NCBI GenBank assembly: GCA_964553405.1
Contig: CAZKLS010000055.1
Span: forward strand, 1-17,825
Direction of reading: 5' to 3'
Origin: DATIRA01 sp964553405
GTDB taxonomy: Bacteria; Pseudomonadota; Gammaproteobacteria; Steroidobacterales; Steroidobacteraceae
DNA length: 17,825 bases
Part shown: positions 1 to 6,448 of the stretch, piece by piece
Numbering within the stretch: position 1 is the first letter of the stretch
Layout: each line of letters opens with the position of its first letter
The notes under the pieces: model-generated
Seen by the model: only the letters and a program-made list of their open reading frames with translations
What the model was told of the DNA's origin: nothing
Databases searched by the model: none
Program-made: the position numbers and the translations under genes

Positions 1-431
1 CCGCCATTCCAGTGACGGACCCCGAGCGTGCGCAGCACCGGCAGCCACGCCGCCTGCGCGAGAATCGTCCCGAATCCGCCGGGCGAGGCACCGATCACCG
101 CGAACGGTCGGCCACCGAAGACGCGCGCTGCGTCTTTGGGCGGCCGCGACAACCAGTCGATCCCGTTCTTGAAGACACCGGGGATACCGTTATTGTACTC
201 CGGCGTCGCAAGCAGCACGCCGTCGCTCGCGACGATCTTCTCCTTCAGCGCGGTCACCGCCGCCGGCAGGCCTTCGCGCGCTTCGAGGTCGGCGTCGTAC
301 AGCGGAATCCCGTGCAGCGTCGCCACCTCCAGCGTGACGCCCGGCGGCACGCCGGACTGCGCCGCACGCAGCAGCGCGGTGTTGAACGAGCCTGCGCGCA
401 GGCTGCCCGAAAGTCCGAGGATTCTCGTCAT
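1..431 (-). CDS. NADPH-dependent FMN reductase family protein (3' end cut by window edge)
   Basis: This is a flavodoxin-fold oxidoreductase of the NADPH-dependent FMN reductase / chromate-quinone reductase family, cytosolic, using FMN to reduce flavins, quinones or other acceptors. The N-terminus has the phosphate-binding loop GLSGSLRAGSFNTALL (residues 6-21). The family signature TPEYNNGIPGVFKNGIDW sits near residues 76-93. About 143 residues are visible; family members are usually 180-190, so the C-terminal quarter lies beyond position 1. The ATG at 429-431 is preceded by AGGA about 8 nt upstream. The gene lies 56 nt downstream of the helical-protein gene on the same strand, so it may be the last gene of that run or have its own promoter. 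The family is clear; the physiological substrate cannot be read from sequence. Confidence 0.9.
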   Translation of the reverse strand, partial: MTRILGLSGSLRAGSFNTALLRAAQSGVPPGVTLEVATLHGIPLYDADLEAREGLPAAVTALKEKIVASDGVLLATPEYNNGIPGVFKNGIDWLSRPPKDAARVFGGRPFAVIGASPGGFGTILAQAAWLPVLRTLGVRHWNG

Positions 432-487
432 GGGGTGTTTCCTTGATCGTGCCGCGACGGATCGACCGATGGTACCTGCGGCGCGCC

Positions 488-973
488 TCACCACCGCACC
501 GCGGTCTGCTCGCTGCCGCCCGACTCTCCGGTTCGAAGCTTGTGGGTCTCGGCCTCGGCCCTCGCGAGATCCTGCAACAGCAGGCCGACCGCCTCGATGA
601 CCAGCTCGAACGCGGGACCGTTGGTCTCGTCGCGCTTCGCTGCCGCCTCCAGCGCTTCGGCGAGTTCCGCGGCGGCGGCCACTGCGCGCGTCATGGCCTG
701 ATCGAGGTCGGCCAGGCGCGGCGCCACCGTGGCGGCGTCCGCCCGCCCGTCGCCGATCTCGCCCTCGAGCACGGCCAGCTCGGCTCTCACGTGAACGGAG
801 GTGTCGCTGAGCGTCGTGCCGAGCGCCGCCGCGCCCGTCCGCAACCGCCCGTCCATCCGAACCGCCGGCAACGCGCGCCGCAGGATTGCCGCACGCTCGC
901 CCAACGAGTCCGCGCAGTTCCGGACCGCTGCAACTGCCGCCTGCACAGGCTCTGGAATTCCGCCGGCATTCAC
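488..973 (-). CDS. Hypothetical Ala-rich helical protein, third gene of the DUF4255-protease run
   Basis: I do not recognise a family for this 161-residue protein. It is rich in Ala, Glu, Leu and Arg, has no signal peptide or membrane segment, and reads as several amphipathic helices (about residues 5-35, 50-75, 80-115 and 120-150), so a helical bundle or short coiled coil is likely. It starts with GTG at 971-973. That start is supported by a strong Shine-Dalgarno GGGAGG about 8 nt upstream, which is better than the nearby out-of-frame ATG at 967-969. It begins 47 nt after the stop of the trypsin-like gene on the same strand, so co-transcription is likely and it could be a partner or substrate of that protease. 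That role is inference from position only. Confidence 0.6.
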   Translation of the reverse strand: MNAGGIPEPVQAAVAAVRNCADSLGERAAILRRALPAVRMDGRLRTGAAALGTTLSDTSVHVRAELAVLEGEIGDGRADAATVAPRLADLDQAMTRAVAAAAELAEALEAAAKRDETNGPAFELVIEAVGLLLQDLARAEAETHKLRTGESGGSEQTAVRW

Positions 974-1020
974 CGGTCACCCTCCCGGCCAGTCCCGCGT
1001 CCAGCCGCCTGCATGGACGC

Positions 1021-1752
1021 CTATCGCTCCGTCAGTGTCATCAGGATGTCGGCGTACCAGGCGCAGTTCAACCCCAGCGCCTCGTCGAGCGTCAGGTCGC
1101 GAGTGCCGATGTCGAGCCGGGCAGAATGCACCCCGAGCAGCCTCCACGGCAGATCGTCCGGCGAGGACTCCCGCGTCGGAACACGCATCACGACCGGCGC
1201 GCCACTCGTGCCGCGGTGGGTGCGAGCGTCGGTGAGGAAATAGCCCTCACCCTGGAAACGAAGTCCGAACGATGAGGCGAGCACGGCATGGCGCACCACA
1301 GGCATGTGGTGCAGTGCATCGTGGAAGCCGAGCGGAAACCCCACGATCAGCAAAGCGGTACCCACCTCGACCCGCTCCGGCGGGCGGTGCAGATGATCCG
1401 GCGTGAAGACCCTGTGGACGGTCGTGGCGGGCAGCGCAGGCTGCTGGATCTCGATCACGGCCACGTCCACCTCCCCCGCGGCGTCGCTGCCCTGGCGCCA
1501 GAGGCTCCCGCCGTCGCGGTACAACGGGATCGAGAACCCGGTGGAGCTGGCGAGATTGGTCGGATCGACGTGCAGCTCGATCTCGAGCCGATCCGGGAAG
1601 TGCCCGCTGGGTTCGTCGATCAACACGTGCCGGCTCGTCACCAGGAACAGCCGGTCGTCGCGTTCGAAGAAGAACCCGCTGGCGTTGGTCAGCGCCCGAT
1701 CCTGCTCGAAGGTCAGGACGCGTACCGCAGTGAGCAGCAGGGGTTCGATCAT
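1021..1752 (-). CDS. Trypsin-like serine peptidase domain protein
   Basis: This 243-residue protein has the layout of a chymotrypsin-fold serine protease. His42 lies in LVTSRHV, Asp96 in EVDVAVIEI, and the nucleophile Ser183 in the motif HRGTSGAPV; all three catalytic positions are present in the right order and spacing. VGFPLGF (residues 137-143) matches the strand that often precedes the catalytic loop in HtrA-like and trypsin_2 domains. There is no signal peptide and no PDZ domain, so it should act in the cytosol, unlike typical DegP/HtrA proteins. The gene follows the DUF4255-like gene by 32 nt and precedes the helical-protein gene by 47 nt. No clear Shine-Dalgarno precedes the ATG at 1750-1752. 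The fold is fairly certain; activity and target are unknown. Confidence 0.78.
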   Translation of the reverse strand: MIEPLLLTAVRVLTFEQDRALTNASGFFFERDDRLFLVTSRHVLIDEPSGHFPDRLEIELHVDPTNLASSTGFSIPLYRDGGSLWRQGSDAAGEVDVAVIEIQQPALPATTVHRVFTPDHLHRPPERVEVGTALLIVGFPLGFHDALHHMPVVRHAVLASSFGLRFQGEGYFLTDARTHRGTSGAPVVMRVPTRESSPDDLPWRLLGVHSARLDIGTRDLTLDEALGLNCAWYADILMTLTER

Positions 1753-1784
1753 CGGTGTGTACTTCGCGGAAGAATGCCGACCCG

Positions 1785-2252
1785 TCAGCCGGATCCCGCA
1801 AGCACCCGGGCCTCGAACGCGAGCAGCGCACGCCCGGAGAACTCAGGCAGGCTCCACAGCCGCAGCAGTTCCCCGCGCTCGAGCGACACCGGCGTCAACT
1901 GGACCTGCCAGGTCACAGCAGAGCCCGCAACCTCGCCGCGCGCTGCCACGTTCTGCAGCGGCGTCGTGTGCAGCCATGCCAGCACCGCACCGATCAGCCG
2001 TTCCTCCACGTCGGTCTCCGCGCCATCGATCCACGCGAGGTACTCCAGTTCGAGCGCAAGCGGCGGCTCGCCGGGCGGTTCATCCGGCGCGGGCCGACGA
2101 CCGCGCGGCACGGGCGAGGCAGCGACCCGCAGCAGCTTAAGGTGTACATCCGGACGTGCCGTGCCAGCCGAATGGTCCACTGCCTGCAACGCTGCCGCGA
2201 GCGATGCCCGGAGCGCCTCGCCCACCACCGCCACGACATTGGCTCGATTCAT
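1785..2252 (-). CDS. DUF4255 / Pvc16-like small protein
   Basis: The frame encodes 155 residues from the ATG at 2250-2252, which has GGAG about 9 nt upstream. The sequence follows the pattern of the DUF4255 (Pvc16 N-terminal) family: an N-terminal helix, a central PPLALELEYLAWI strand, the helical stretch VEERLIGAVLAWLHTTPL, and a C-terminal part with LTPVSLERGELLRLWSL followed by an ALLAFEARVL strand. Known members occur in contractile injection systems and phage-tail-like particles, where the family is thought to act at the tail end or in assembly. Here the neighbours are a trypsin-like protease and a helical protein, not tail genes. The open frame extends upstream to 2897, but those residues are low-complexity shadow of the HIT gene. 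The family call rests on my recognition of the pattern, without a profile search. Confidence 0.6.
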   Translation of the reverse strand: MNRANVVAVVGEALRASLAAALQAVDHSAGTARPDVHLKLLRVAASPVPRGRRPAPDEPPGEPPLALELEYLAWIDGAETDVEERLIGAVLAWLHTTPLQNVAARGEVAGSAVTWQVQLTPVSLERGELLRLWSLPEFSGRALLAFEARVLAGSG

Positions 2253-2338
2253 CACCGGACACTCCGATTCACCGCACGATGCGGGCTTCGTCGAACCTGG
2301 CCGCCTCCCCGCCGTGGCCTGAGACCGCGGCACTCGAG

Positions 2339-2366
2339 ATTGTAGTTGCGCACTGCCCTTTGTCCG
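2339..2366 (-). promoter_or_regulatory. Candidate promoter for the DUF4255-protease run
   Basis: On the minus strand, CGGACA (2361-2366, 4 of 6 to the sigma-70 -35 consensus) and TACAAT (2339-2344, 5 of 6 to the -10) are separated by 16 bp. Transcription would start near 2332, giving a leader of about 80 nt before the DUF4255-like ATG. It is the best -10 in the 116-bp gap between the HIT gene and this run. Inferred from consensus only. Confidence 0.35.
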
Positions 2367-2368
2367 CT

Positions 2369-2770
2369 TCAGTAGTTGCCCTTGGATGGAATCACGTGCC
2401 GCACCCCGCCGCGCGGGTTGGCGACGTCGCCGCTCCGCCTCGGGATCAGGTGGATGTGGCAGTGGAACACCGACTGCCCCGCGTCGTGACCCGCGTTCAT
2501 CCCGATGTTGAACCCCGTCACCGACCGGTCCGCCGCCTGGATCTGCTCCCGCAGCCGGCGCAGCAACTCGTTGCAGGCCAGCACCTCTTCGGCGGTCAAC
2601 CCGAAGTAATCCACGACGTGACGCCGGGGAATCACCAGCGAGTGTCCCTCGGTGACCGGGAACGCGTCCCGGAAGGCGAGCGCGAGTGCATTCTCGACCA
2701 CGACCCGGTCGCCTGGAAGCTCGCAGAAAAGACAGGTCCCTGCCGATGCTTCCGTCTGCAAAGGAGTCAA
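2369..2770 (-). CDS. HIT family protein (histidine-triad nucleotide hydrolase)
   Basis: A 133-residue cytosolic HIT-fold protein, expected to hydrolyse or transfer nucleotides from nucleotidyl-phosphate or dinucleoside polyphosphate substrates. The histidine triad His103-x-His105-x-His107 lies in FHCHIHLIPR, and the central His105 is the expected nucleophile. An N-terminal Cys13-x2-Cys16 in TCLFCEL resembles the metal-binding half seen in many HIT proteins. GHSLVIPRRHV (residues 42-52) is the other conserved strand. No ATG exists upstream of the fold. The apparent start is TTG at 2768-2770, whose last two bases share the TGA stop of the AraC-family gene, so translation is probably coupled to that regulator. 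The precise substrate is unknown. Confidence 0.9.
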   Translation of the reverse strand: MTPLQTEASAGTCLFCELPGDRVVVENALALAFRDAFPVTEGHSLVIPRRHVVDYFGLTAEEVLACNELLRRLREQIQAADRSVTGFNIGMNAGHDAGQSVFHCHIHLIPRRSGDVANPRGGVRHVIPSKGNY

Positions 2771-3801
2771 CCCCGCTTTCTCGTCCGCCAGCGGCCGGGC
2801 GGCAGGCCAAACCAGCGCTCGAAGGCATTCGTGAAGGCTGCCTGGTCGCCGTACCCGAGCATCGCTGCGATCCGCGCGAGGTTCGCGTCGGTGTCACGCA
2901 GGTAGTCGGCCACGAGCTCGCGGCGCACCCGGTCCAGGATTCCGCGGAAGTCGGCGCCGAGCGCCCGCAACTCGCGCTGCAGCGTCCGCGGGTGTACTCC
3001 GAGTATCTCGGACACGCTGGTCAGCGAGCAGCGGCCGGTGGGCAGCAGCTGGTGCGCGAGCAGCGCGACGCGACGCACGCGGTTGTCCTCGCCGTCGCCG
3101 AGATGCTCGCGGACGTACTCGACTGCGACCTTGCGGAACTCCGGGTTCGCCGTCGGGACCGGTTGCGCCAGCGCCTCGTTGCGCAACGAGATCGCATTGA
3201 CCGGGCATTCGAACTCGAGATTCGAGCCGAAGCGACGCTTCAGCGGGCGCAGGTCCGCAGGGCGGCGGTGGGCGAACTGCACCCGCTCCGAGCGGAACCC
3301 CGGCGACACCAGCATCTCGAGCAGGCGCTGGCCGATGCCGAGGCTGAGCTCGTTGATCTGCCGCTTCGCATGCAGGCCGGGCAGCAGCACCTCGAAAGTC
3401 AGGTCGCTGCAGCCCGCCGCCCGCGGAACCATTTGCACCGCGGCTCCGCTCGAGTGAACGTAGAAGTAGGTGGCGATCGCCTCGAGACATTCGCCGACGG
3501 TCTCCGAATACATCGCGATCATCGCCGCAGGGCCGAGAATGTTGATGTCCTGGAACGCAGACAGCTTCAGGCCGAAGTCCGGACAGTCGCACTTCTCGGC
3601 GCTGTCCTCGAGCAACCGGATCATTGCCGCGTAGGAAATGCGGTTGTCGGGCGAGGCGAGTTCCCGCGGCGGGATGCCGGCCGAGCTGAGCAGCGCTTCC
3701 GCGTCACCACCGAGCCCTTCGGCCAGTTCACGAAACCCGACCAGCGCCGCGGCGCGGATCGAGGGGTCCGGGACACGTGTTGTCGCGGCGCTGCGTGGCA
3801 C
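2767..3801 (-). CDS. AraC-family transcriptional regulator, divergent from the glycyl radical operon
   Basis: This 344-residue regulator has an N-terminal arabinose-binding-like / OruR-type sensing domain (about residues 10-200, with the conserved ILGPAAMIAMYSETVGECLEAI stretch as landmark) and a C-terminal AraC double helix-turn-helix (about 240-340). The C-terminal part includes SVSEILGVHPRTLQRELRALG and IAAMLGYGDQAAFTNAFERWFG, the two family signatures. The frame is open far upstream, so the start is uncertain. I chose GTG at 3799-3801 because it precedes the first homologous residues and leaves the direct repeats at 3831-3861 intergenic; GTG at 3862-3864 is the alternative, and neither has a good Shine-Dalgarno. 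Its position opposite the glycyl radical enzyme makes it the likely regulator of that operon, responding to the substrate or a related compound. It overlaps the HIT gene by 4 nt. Confidence 0.9.
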   Translation of the reverse strand: MPRSAATTRVPDPSIRAAALVGFRELAEGLGGDAEALLSSAGIPPRELASPDNRISYAAMIRLLEDSAEKCDCPDFGLKLSAFQDINILGPAAMIAMYSETVGECLEAIATYFYVHSSGAAVQMVPRAAGCSDLTFEVLLPGLHAKRQINELSLGIGQRLLEMLVSPGFRSERVQFAHRRPADLRPLKRRFGSNLEFECPVNAISLRNEALAQPVPTANPEFRKVAVEYVREHLGDGEDNRVRRVALLAHQLLPTGRCSLTSVSEILGVHPRTLQRELRALGADFRGILDRVRRELVADYLRDTDANLARIAAMLGYGDQAAFTNAFERWFGLPPGRWRTRKRG

Positions 3802-3830
3802 GGGATGGACCAGGAGTTCCCGGGGGCTGT

Positions 3831-3861
3831 TGTCGCGAAATAAAAAACTCTGTCGCGAAAT
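3831..3861 (+). promoter_or_regulatory. Direct-repeat operator, probable AraC-family binding site
   Basis: Two perfect copies of TGTCGCGAAAT lie at 3831-3841 and 3851-3861, 20 bp apart start to start, about two helical turns. Tandem direct half-sites on one DNA face are the usual target of AraC-family activators. The repeats sit between the divergent regulator and enzyme genes, 67 bp upstream of the enzyme ATG at the nearest edge. A 7-bp partial copy (TGTCGCG) is at 3781-3787, inside the start of the regulator gene. The repeats are seen; binding is inferred. Confidence 0.6.
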
Positions 3862-3927
3862 CACAATACAGTCGGCGCCGTCGATACGCAAACTGGCTGC
3901 AACTGGAACCGGCACGGAGCAACGACC

Positions 3928-6438
3928 ATGGCAGCCACAGCAGAAAAGATCTTTCCAGACAGCAAAGTGACATCGCTGGGCGACGTTGGATTCGACGAGG
4001 ACCACTGGGGCGTCGGCGTCTCCGGCGTCGTGGAGGACCCGTCGCCGTTCCCGCGGATCAACCGGCTGCGGAACTGGTACCTGGACGACTGCCCGTACAC
4101 GATTGACGCGGAGCGGGCGCTGCTCGTGACCGAGGCCTATCGCCGGCACGAGGATGACCCGCAACCGATAAAGGTCGCCCGGGCGCTCGCGCACGTGCTG
4201 CGCAACGTGACGCTGCACATCGTCGATGACCAGCTGCTGGTCGGCGACAGTGCCGCCCCGCCGAAGTCCTGCCCGATCTATCCGGAGTTCTCCTACGAGT
4301 GGATCGTCCGGGAGCTCAATGAGCTGCCGATGCGCGAGCGCCCTCACAACCGATACGAGCATTCCGACGAGACTTCAGACGCGCTGCTGGGCATTGCCGA
4401 CTACTGGCGGGGCCGGACGCTCTCCGATGCGATGCTCGGCCGGATGTCGCCTGAGGAGATGAAGGGCGACTTCATGGGCATCATGCTCTACTCGACGAGC
4501 CTGTATCACGTCGCGGGCGTCGGTCACCTGGTGCCGGACTTCGGCCGTCTGCTGGACAAGGGCTACGCGGGGCTGCGGCGTGAGGTGCAGGATCGTCTGG
4601 ACGCGCTGGCCCCGGACGACCGGGACGCGGGGGAGAAGCGCGACTTCTACCACGCGCAGCTGATCACGCTCGACGCGGCCAGCGACTACATCCGCCGCTA
4701 CGCGGAGCTTGCGGCCCTCAAGGCGCGCTCTGCGAGCGGCCAGCGGCGCGACGAACTGCTGCAGATCGCCCGCAACTGCGGGTGGATCGCCGAGAACCCG
4801 CCACAGACGTTCTGGCAGGCGTTCCAGCTGGTGCATTTCGGCTGGAGCCTGGTGCAGATCGAGTCGAATGGACACTCCGTCTCGCTCGGTCGCCTCGACC
4901 AGCTGCTCTATCCCTGGTACCGGCGCGACCTCGACTCCGGGACCGCCACGCCGCAGTTCATGCAGCAGGTGATCGAGTGCCATGCGGTGCTGAACGCGAG
5001 CTTCATGAAGCTGCGCGACTGGGTCACGACACAGGCGAACAGCGGCCGCGGGCTCGGCACGACCACGGTCACGCTCGGCGGCATCGACGCCGAAGGCCGC
5101 GACGCGACCAACGAGCTGTCTGGCTGCTTCCTCGACATGATCGCGCACACGCGCCTCGGTCACCCCTGGATCGCGGTGCGTTTTCACGAGCAGACCCCGG
5201 CATGGTTCGCGCGCAAGACGGCCAAGGCCATGCGCATGGGCACCGGCGAGCCGAAGATCTTCAGCGACCGCGTGATCATCCCGACGATGATCGAGCACGG
5301 AATCGCTCCGGCGGACGCCCGAAACTACGTGATCGTCGGCTGCGTCGAGCTGAGCGTGCCGGGCCGGGAATACGGCTGGCACGATTCCGCGTACTTCAGC
5401 ATCGCAAGAGTGCTCGAACTCGCGCTGAACGACGGCTATGCGATCGGCCACGAGGGGCTTGGACGGCTCGGCCCGGCGACCGGGCGGCTGGAGGACTTCA
5501 GTTCGTTCGACGAGCTGAAGGAGGCCTACGAGGCGCAGATGGCGTACTGGGTCGAGGTGCAGGCCCGCAGCACGGACATCATGGACGACGTGCACCGCGA
5601 GCTGAAACCGCTGCCTTACCTCTCGCTGCTGGTCGATGGCTGCATCGAGCAGGGGCGGGACATCAACACAGGTGCGGCACCCTACAACTTCACCGGCCCG
5701 CAGGCGGTCGGCGTCGGCACCGTCGCTGACAGCCTCGCCGTGATCAGGCAGCTCGTGTTCGAGGAGAACAAGGTTTCGGCCGCCGAGCTGATGGCCGCGA
5801 TCAAGGCCGACTGGCAGGGCTTCGATGCGCTGTACCACCGGGTCAACGGCGACAAGGTGCACCAGTACGGCAACGACGACGACTACGCCGACGAACTCGC
5901 GCGTTACTGCACCGACGTCTACTGCGCAGCGGTCGAGGGCCGACCGAACCCGCGCGGCGGCGTCTACCAGCCGGGCGTATACACCGTCTCGGCCAACGTG
6001 CCTTTCGGCATGGTGCAGGCCGCGACGCCGGACGGCCGCAAGGCTCACGAGCCGCTGTCGGATTGCCTCGGACCCGTGCACACGGCCGCCGGCTCGCACG
6101 ACCGCAAAGGTCCCACCGCCGTGATCAACTCAGCCGCCAAGCTCGACCAGCGGCGGATGTCCAACGGCACGCTGCTGAACCTGCGCTTCTGCCCCTCGAG
6201 CCTGTCCGGCGAAGCCGGCGTCGAGAACCTGGTCGCGCTGGCGAAGGCGTACTTCACGCGGGGCATGCACATGCAGCTCAACGTGGTTGGTCGCGAGCTG
6301 CTCGAGGACGCCTACGCGCATCCCGAGAAGTACCGCGGCCTGATGGTCCGGGTAGCGGGCTACAGCGCCCAGTGGACCGACCTGAGCGACGAGCTGCGCC
6401 GCGACATCATGAGCCGCACCGAGCTCTCTTTCGACTGA
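3928..6438 (+). CDS. Glycyl radical enzyme, pyruvate formate-lyase-like family, GCVE (eliminase/decarboxylase-type) class
   Basis: An 836-residue anaerobic radical enzyme. The N-terminal PFL-like domain has the usual RA...TEAYRRHE..P segment and PEFSYEWI near residue 115. SLGRLDQLLYPWY (about 317-330) and NELSGCFLDM are further family landmarks. The thiyl-radical cysteine is Cys472 in GCVEL, followed two residues on by Glu474, the acid/base residue found in choline lyase, glycerol/diol dehydratases, isethionate lyase and hydroxyphenylacetate decarboxylase. The C-terminal glycyl loop is RVAGYSAQW with Gly811. The combination argues against PFL itself, which uses paired cysteines, and does not look like benzylsuccinate synthase. 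The substrate cannot be assigned: no microcompartment or downstream pathway gene is adjacent. The ATG has GGAG 8 nt upstream. The activase follows after 10 nt. Confidence 0.96.
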   Translation: MAATAEKIFPDSKVTSLGDVGFDEDHWGVGVSGVVEDPSPFPRINRLRNWYLDDCPYTIDAERALLVTEAYRRHEDDPQPIKVARALAHVLRNVTLHIVDDQLLVGDSAAPPKSCPIYPEFSYEWIVRELNELPMRERPHNRYEHSDETSDALLGIADYWRGRTLSDAMLGRMSPEEMKGDFMGIMLYSTSLYHVAGVGHLVPDFGRLLDKGYAGLRREVQDRLDALAPDDRDAGEKRDFYHAQLITLDAASDYIRRYAELAALKARSASGQRRDELLQIARNCGWIAENPPQTFWQAFQLVHFGWSLVQIESNGHSVSLGRLDQLLYPWYRRDLDSGTATPQFMQQVIECHAVLNASFMKLRDWVTTQANSGRGLGTTTVTLGGIDAEGRDATNELSGCFLDMIAHTRLGHPWIAVRFHEQTPAWFARKTAKAMRMGTGEPKIFSDRVIIPTMIEHGIAPADARNYVIVGCVELSVPGREYGWHDSAYFSIARVLELALNDGYAIGHEGLGRLGPATGRLEDFSSFDELKEAYEAQMAYWVEVQARSTDIMDDVHRELKPLPYLSLLVDGCIEQGRDINTGAAPYNFTGPQAVGVGTVADSLAVIRQLVFEENKVSAAELMAAIKADWQGFDALYHRVNGDKVHQYGNDDDYADELARYCTDVYCAAVEGRPNPRGGVYQPGVYTVSANVPFGMVQAATPDGRKAHEPLSDCLGPVHTAAGSHDRKGPTAVINSAAKLDQRRMSNGTLLNLRFCPSSLSGEAGVENLVALAKAYFTRGMHMQLNVVGRELLEDAYAHPEKYRGLMVRVAGYSAQWTDLSDELRRDIMSRTELSFD

Positions 6439-6448
6439 AGTGACCGCG

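Noticed and set aside
2253..2897. N-terminal extension of the DUF4255-like frame upstream of the ATG at 2252.
   Set aside because: The extra 215 residues overlap the HIT gene on the same strand in another frame, are Arg/Gly-rich and lack any domain; ATG 2252 has a good ribosome site.
3802..4362. Extension of the AraC frame upstream of GTG 3801, into the glycyl radical gene.
   Set aside because: It would run antisense through the start of the enzyme gene and does not resemble the AraC N-terminal domain.
4375..6099. Long open frame (574 codons) on the minus strand, antisense to the glycyl radical enzyme gene.
   Set aside because: The plus-strand frame carries all glycyl radical enzyme motifs. 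Long antisense frames are common in GC-rich DNA, and this one is Arg/Val/Asp-rich with no recognisable domain or start signal.
3928..6438. Assignment as pyruvate formate-lyase or benzylsuccinate synthase.
   Set aside because: PFL needs adjacent catalytic cysteines and BssA, as I recall it, lacks the Cys-x-Glu pair; this protein has a single Cys472 with Glu474.
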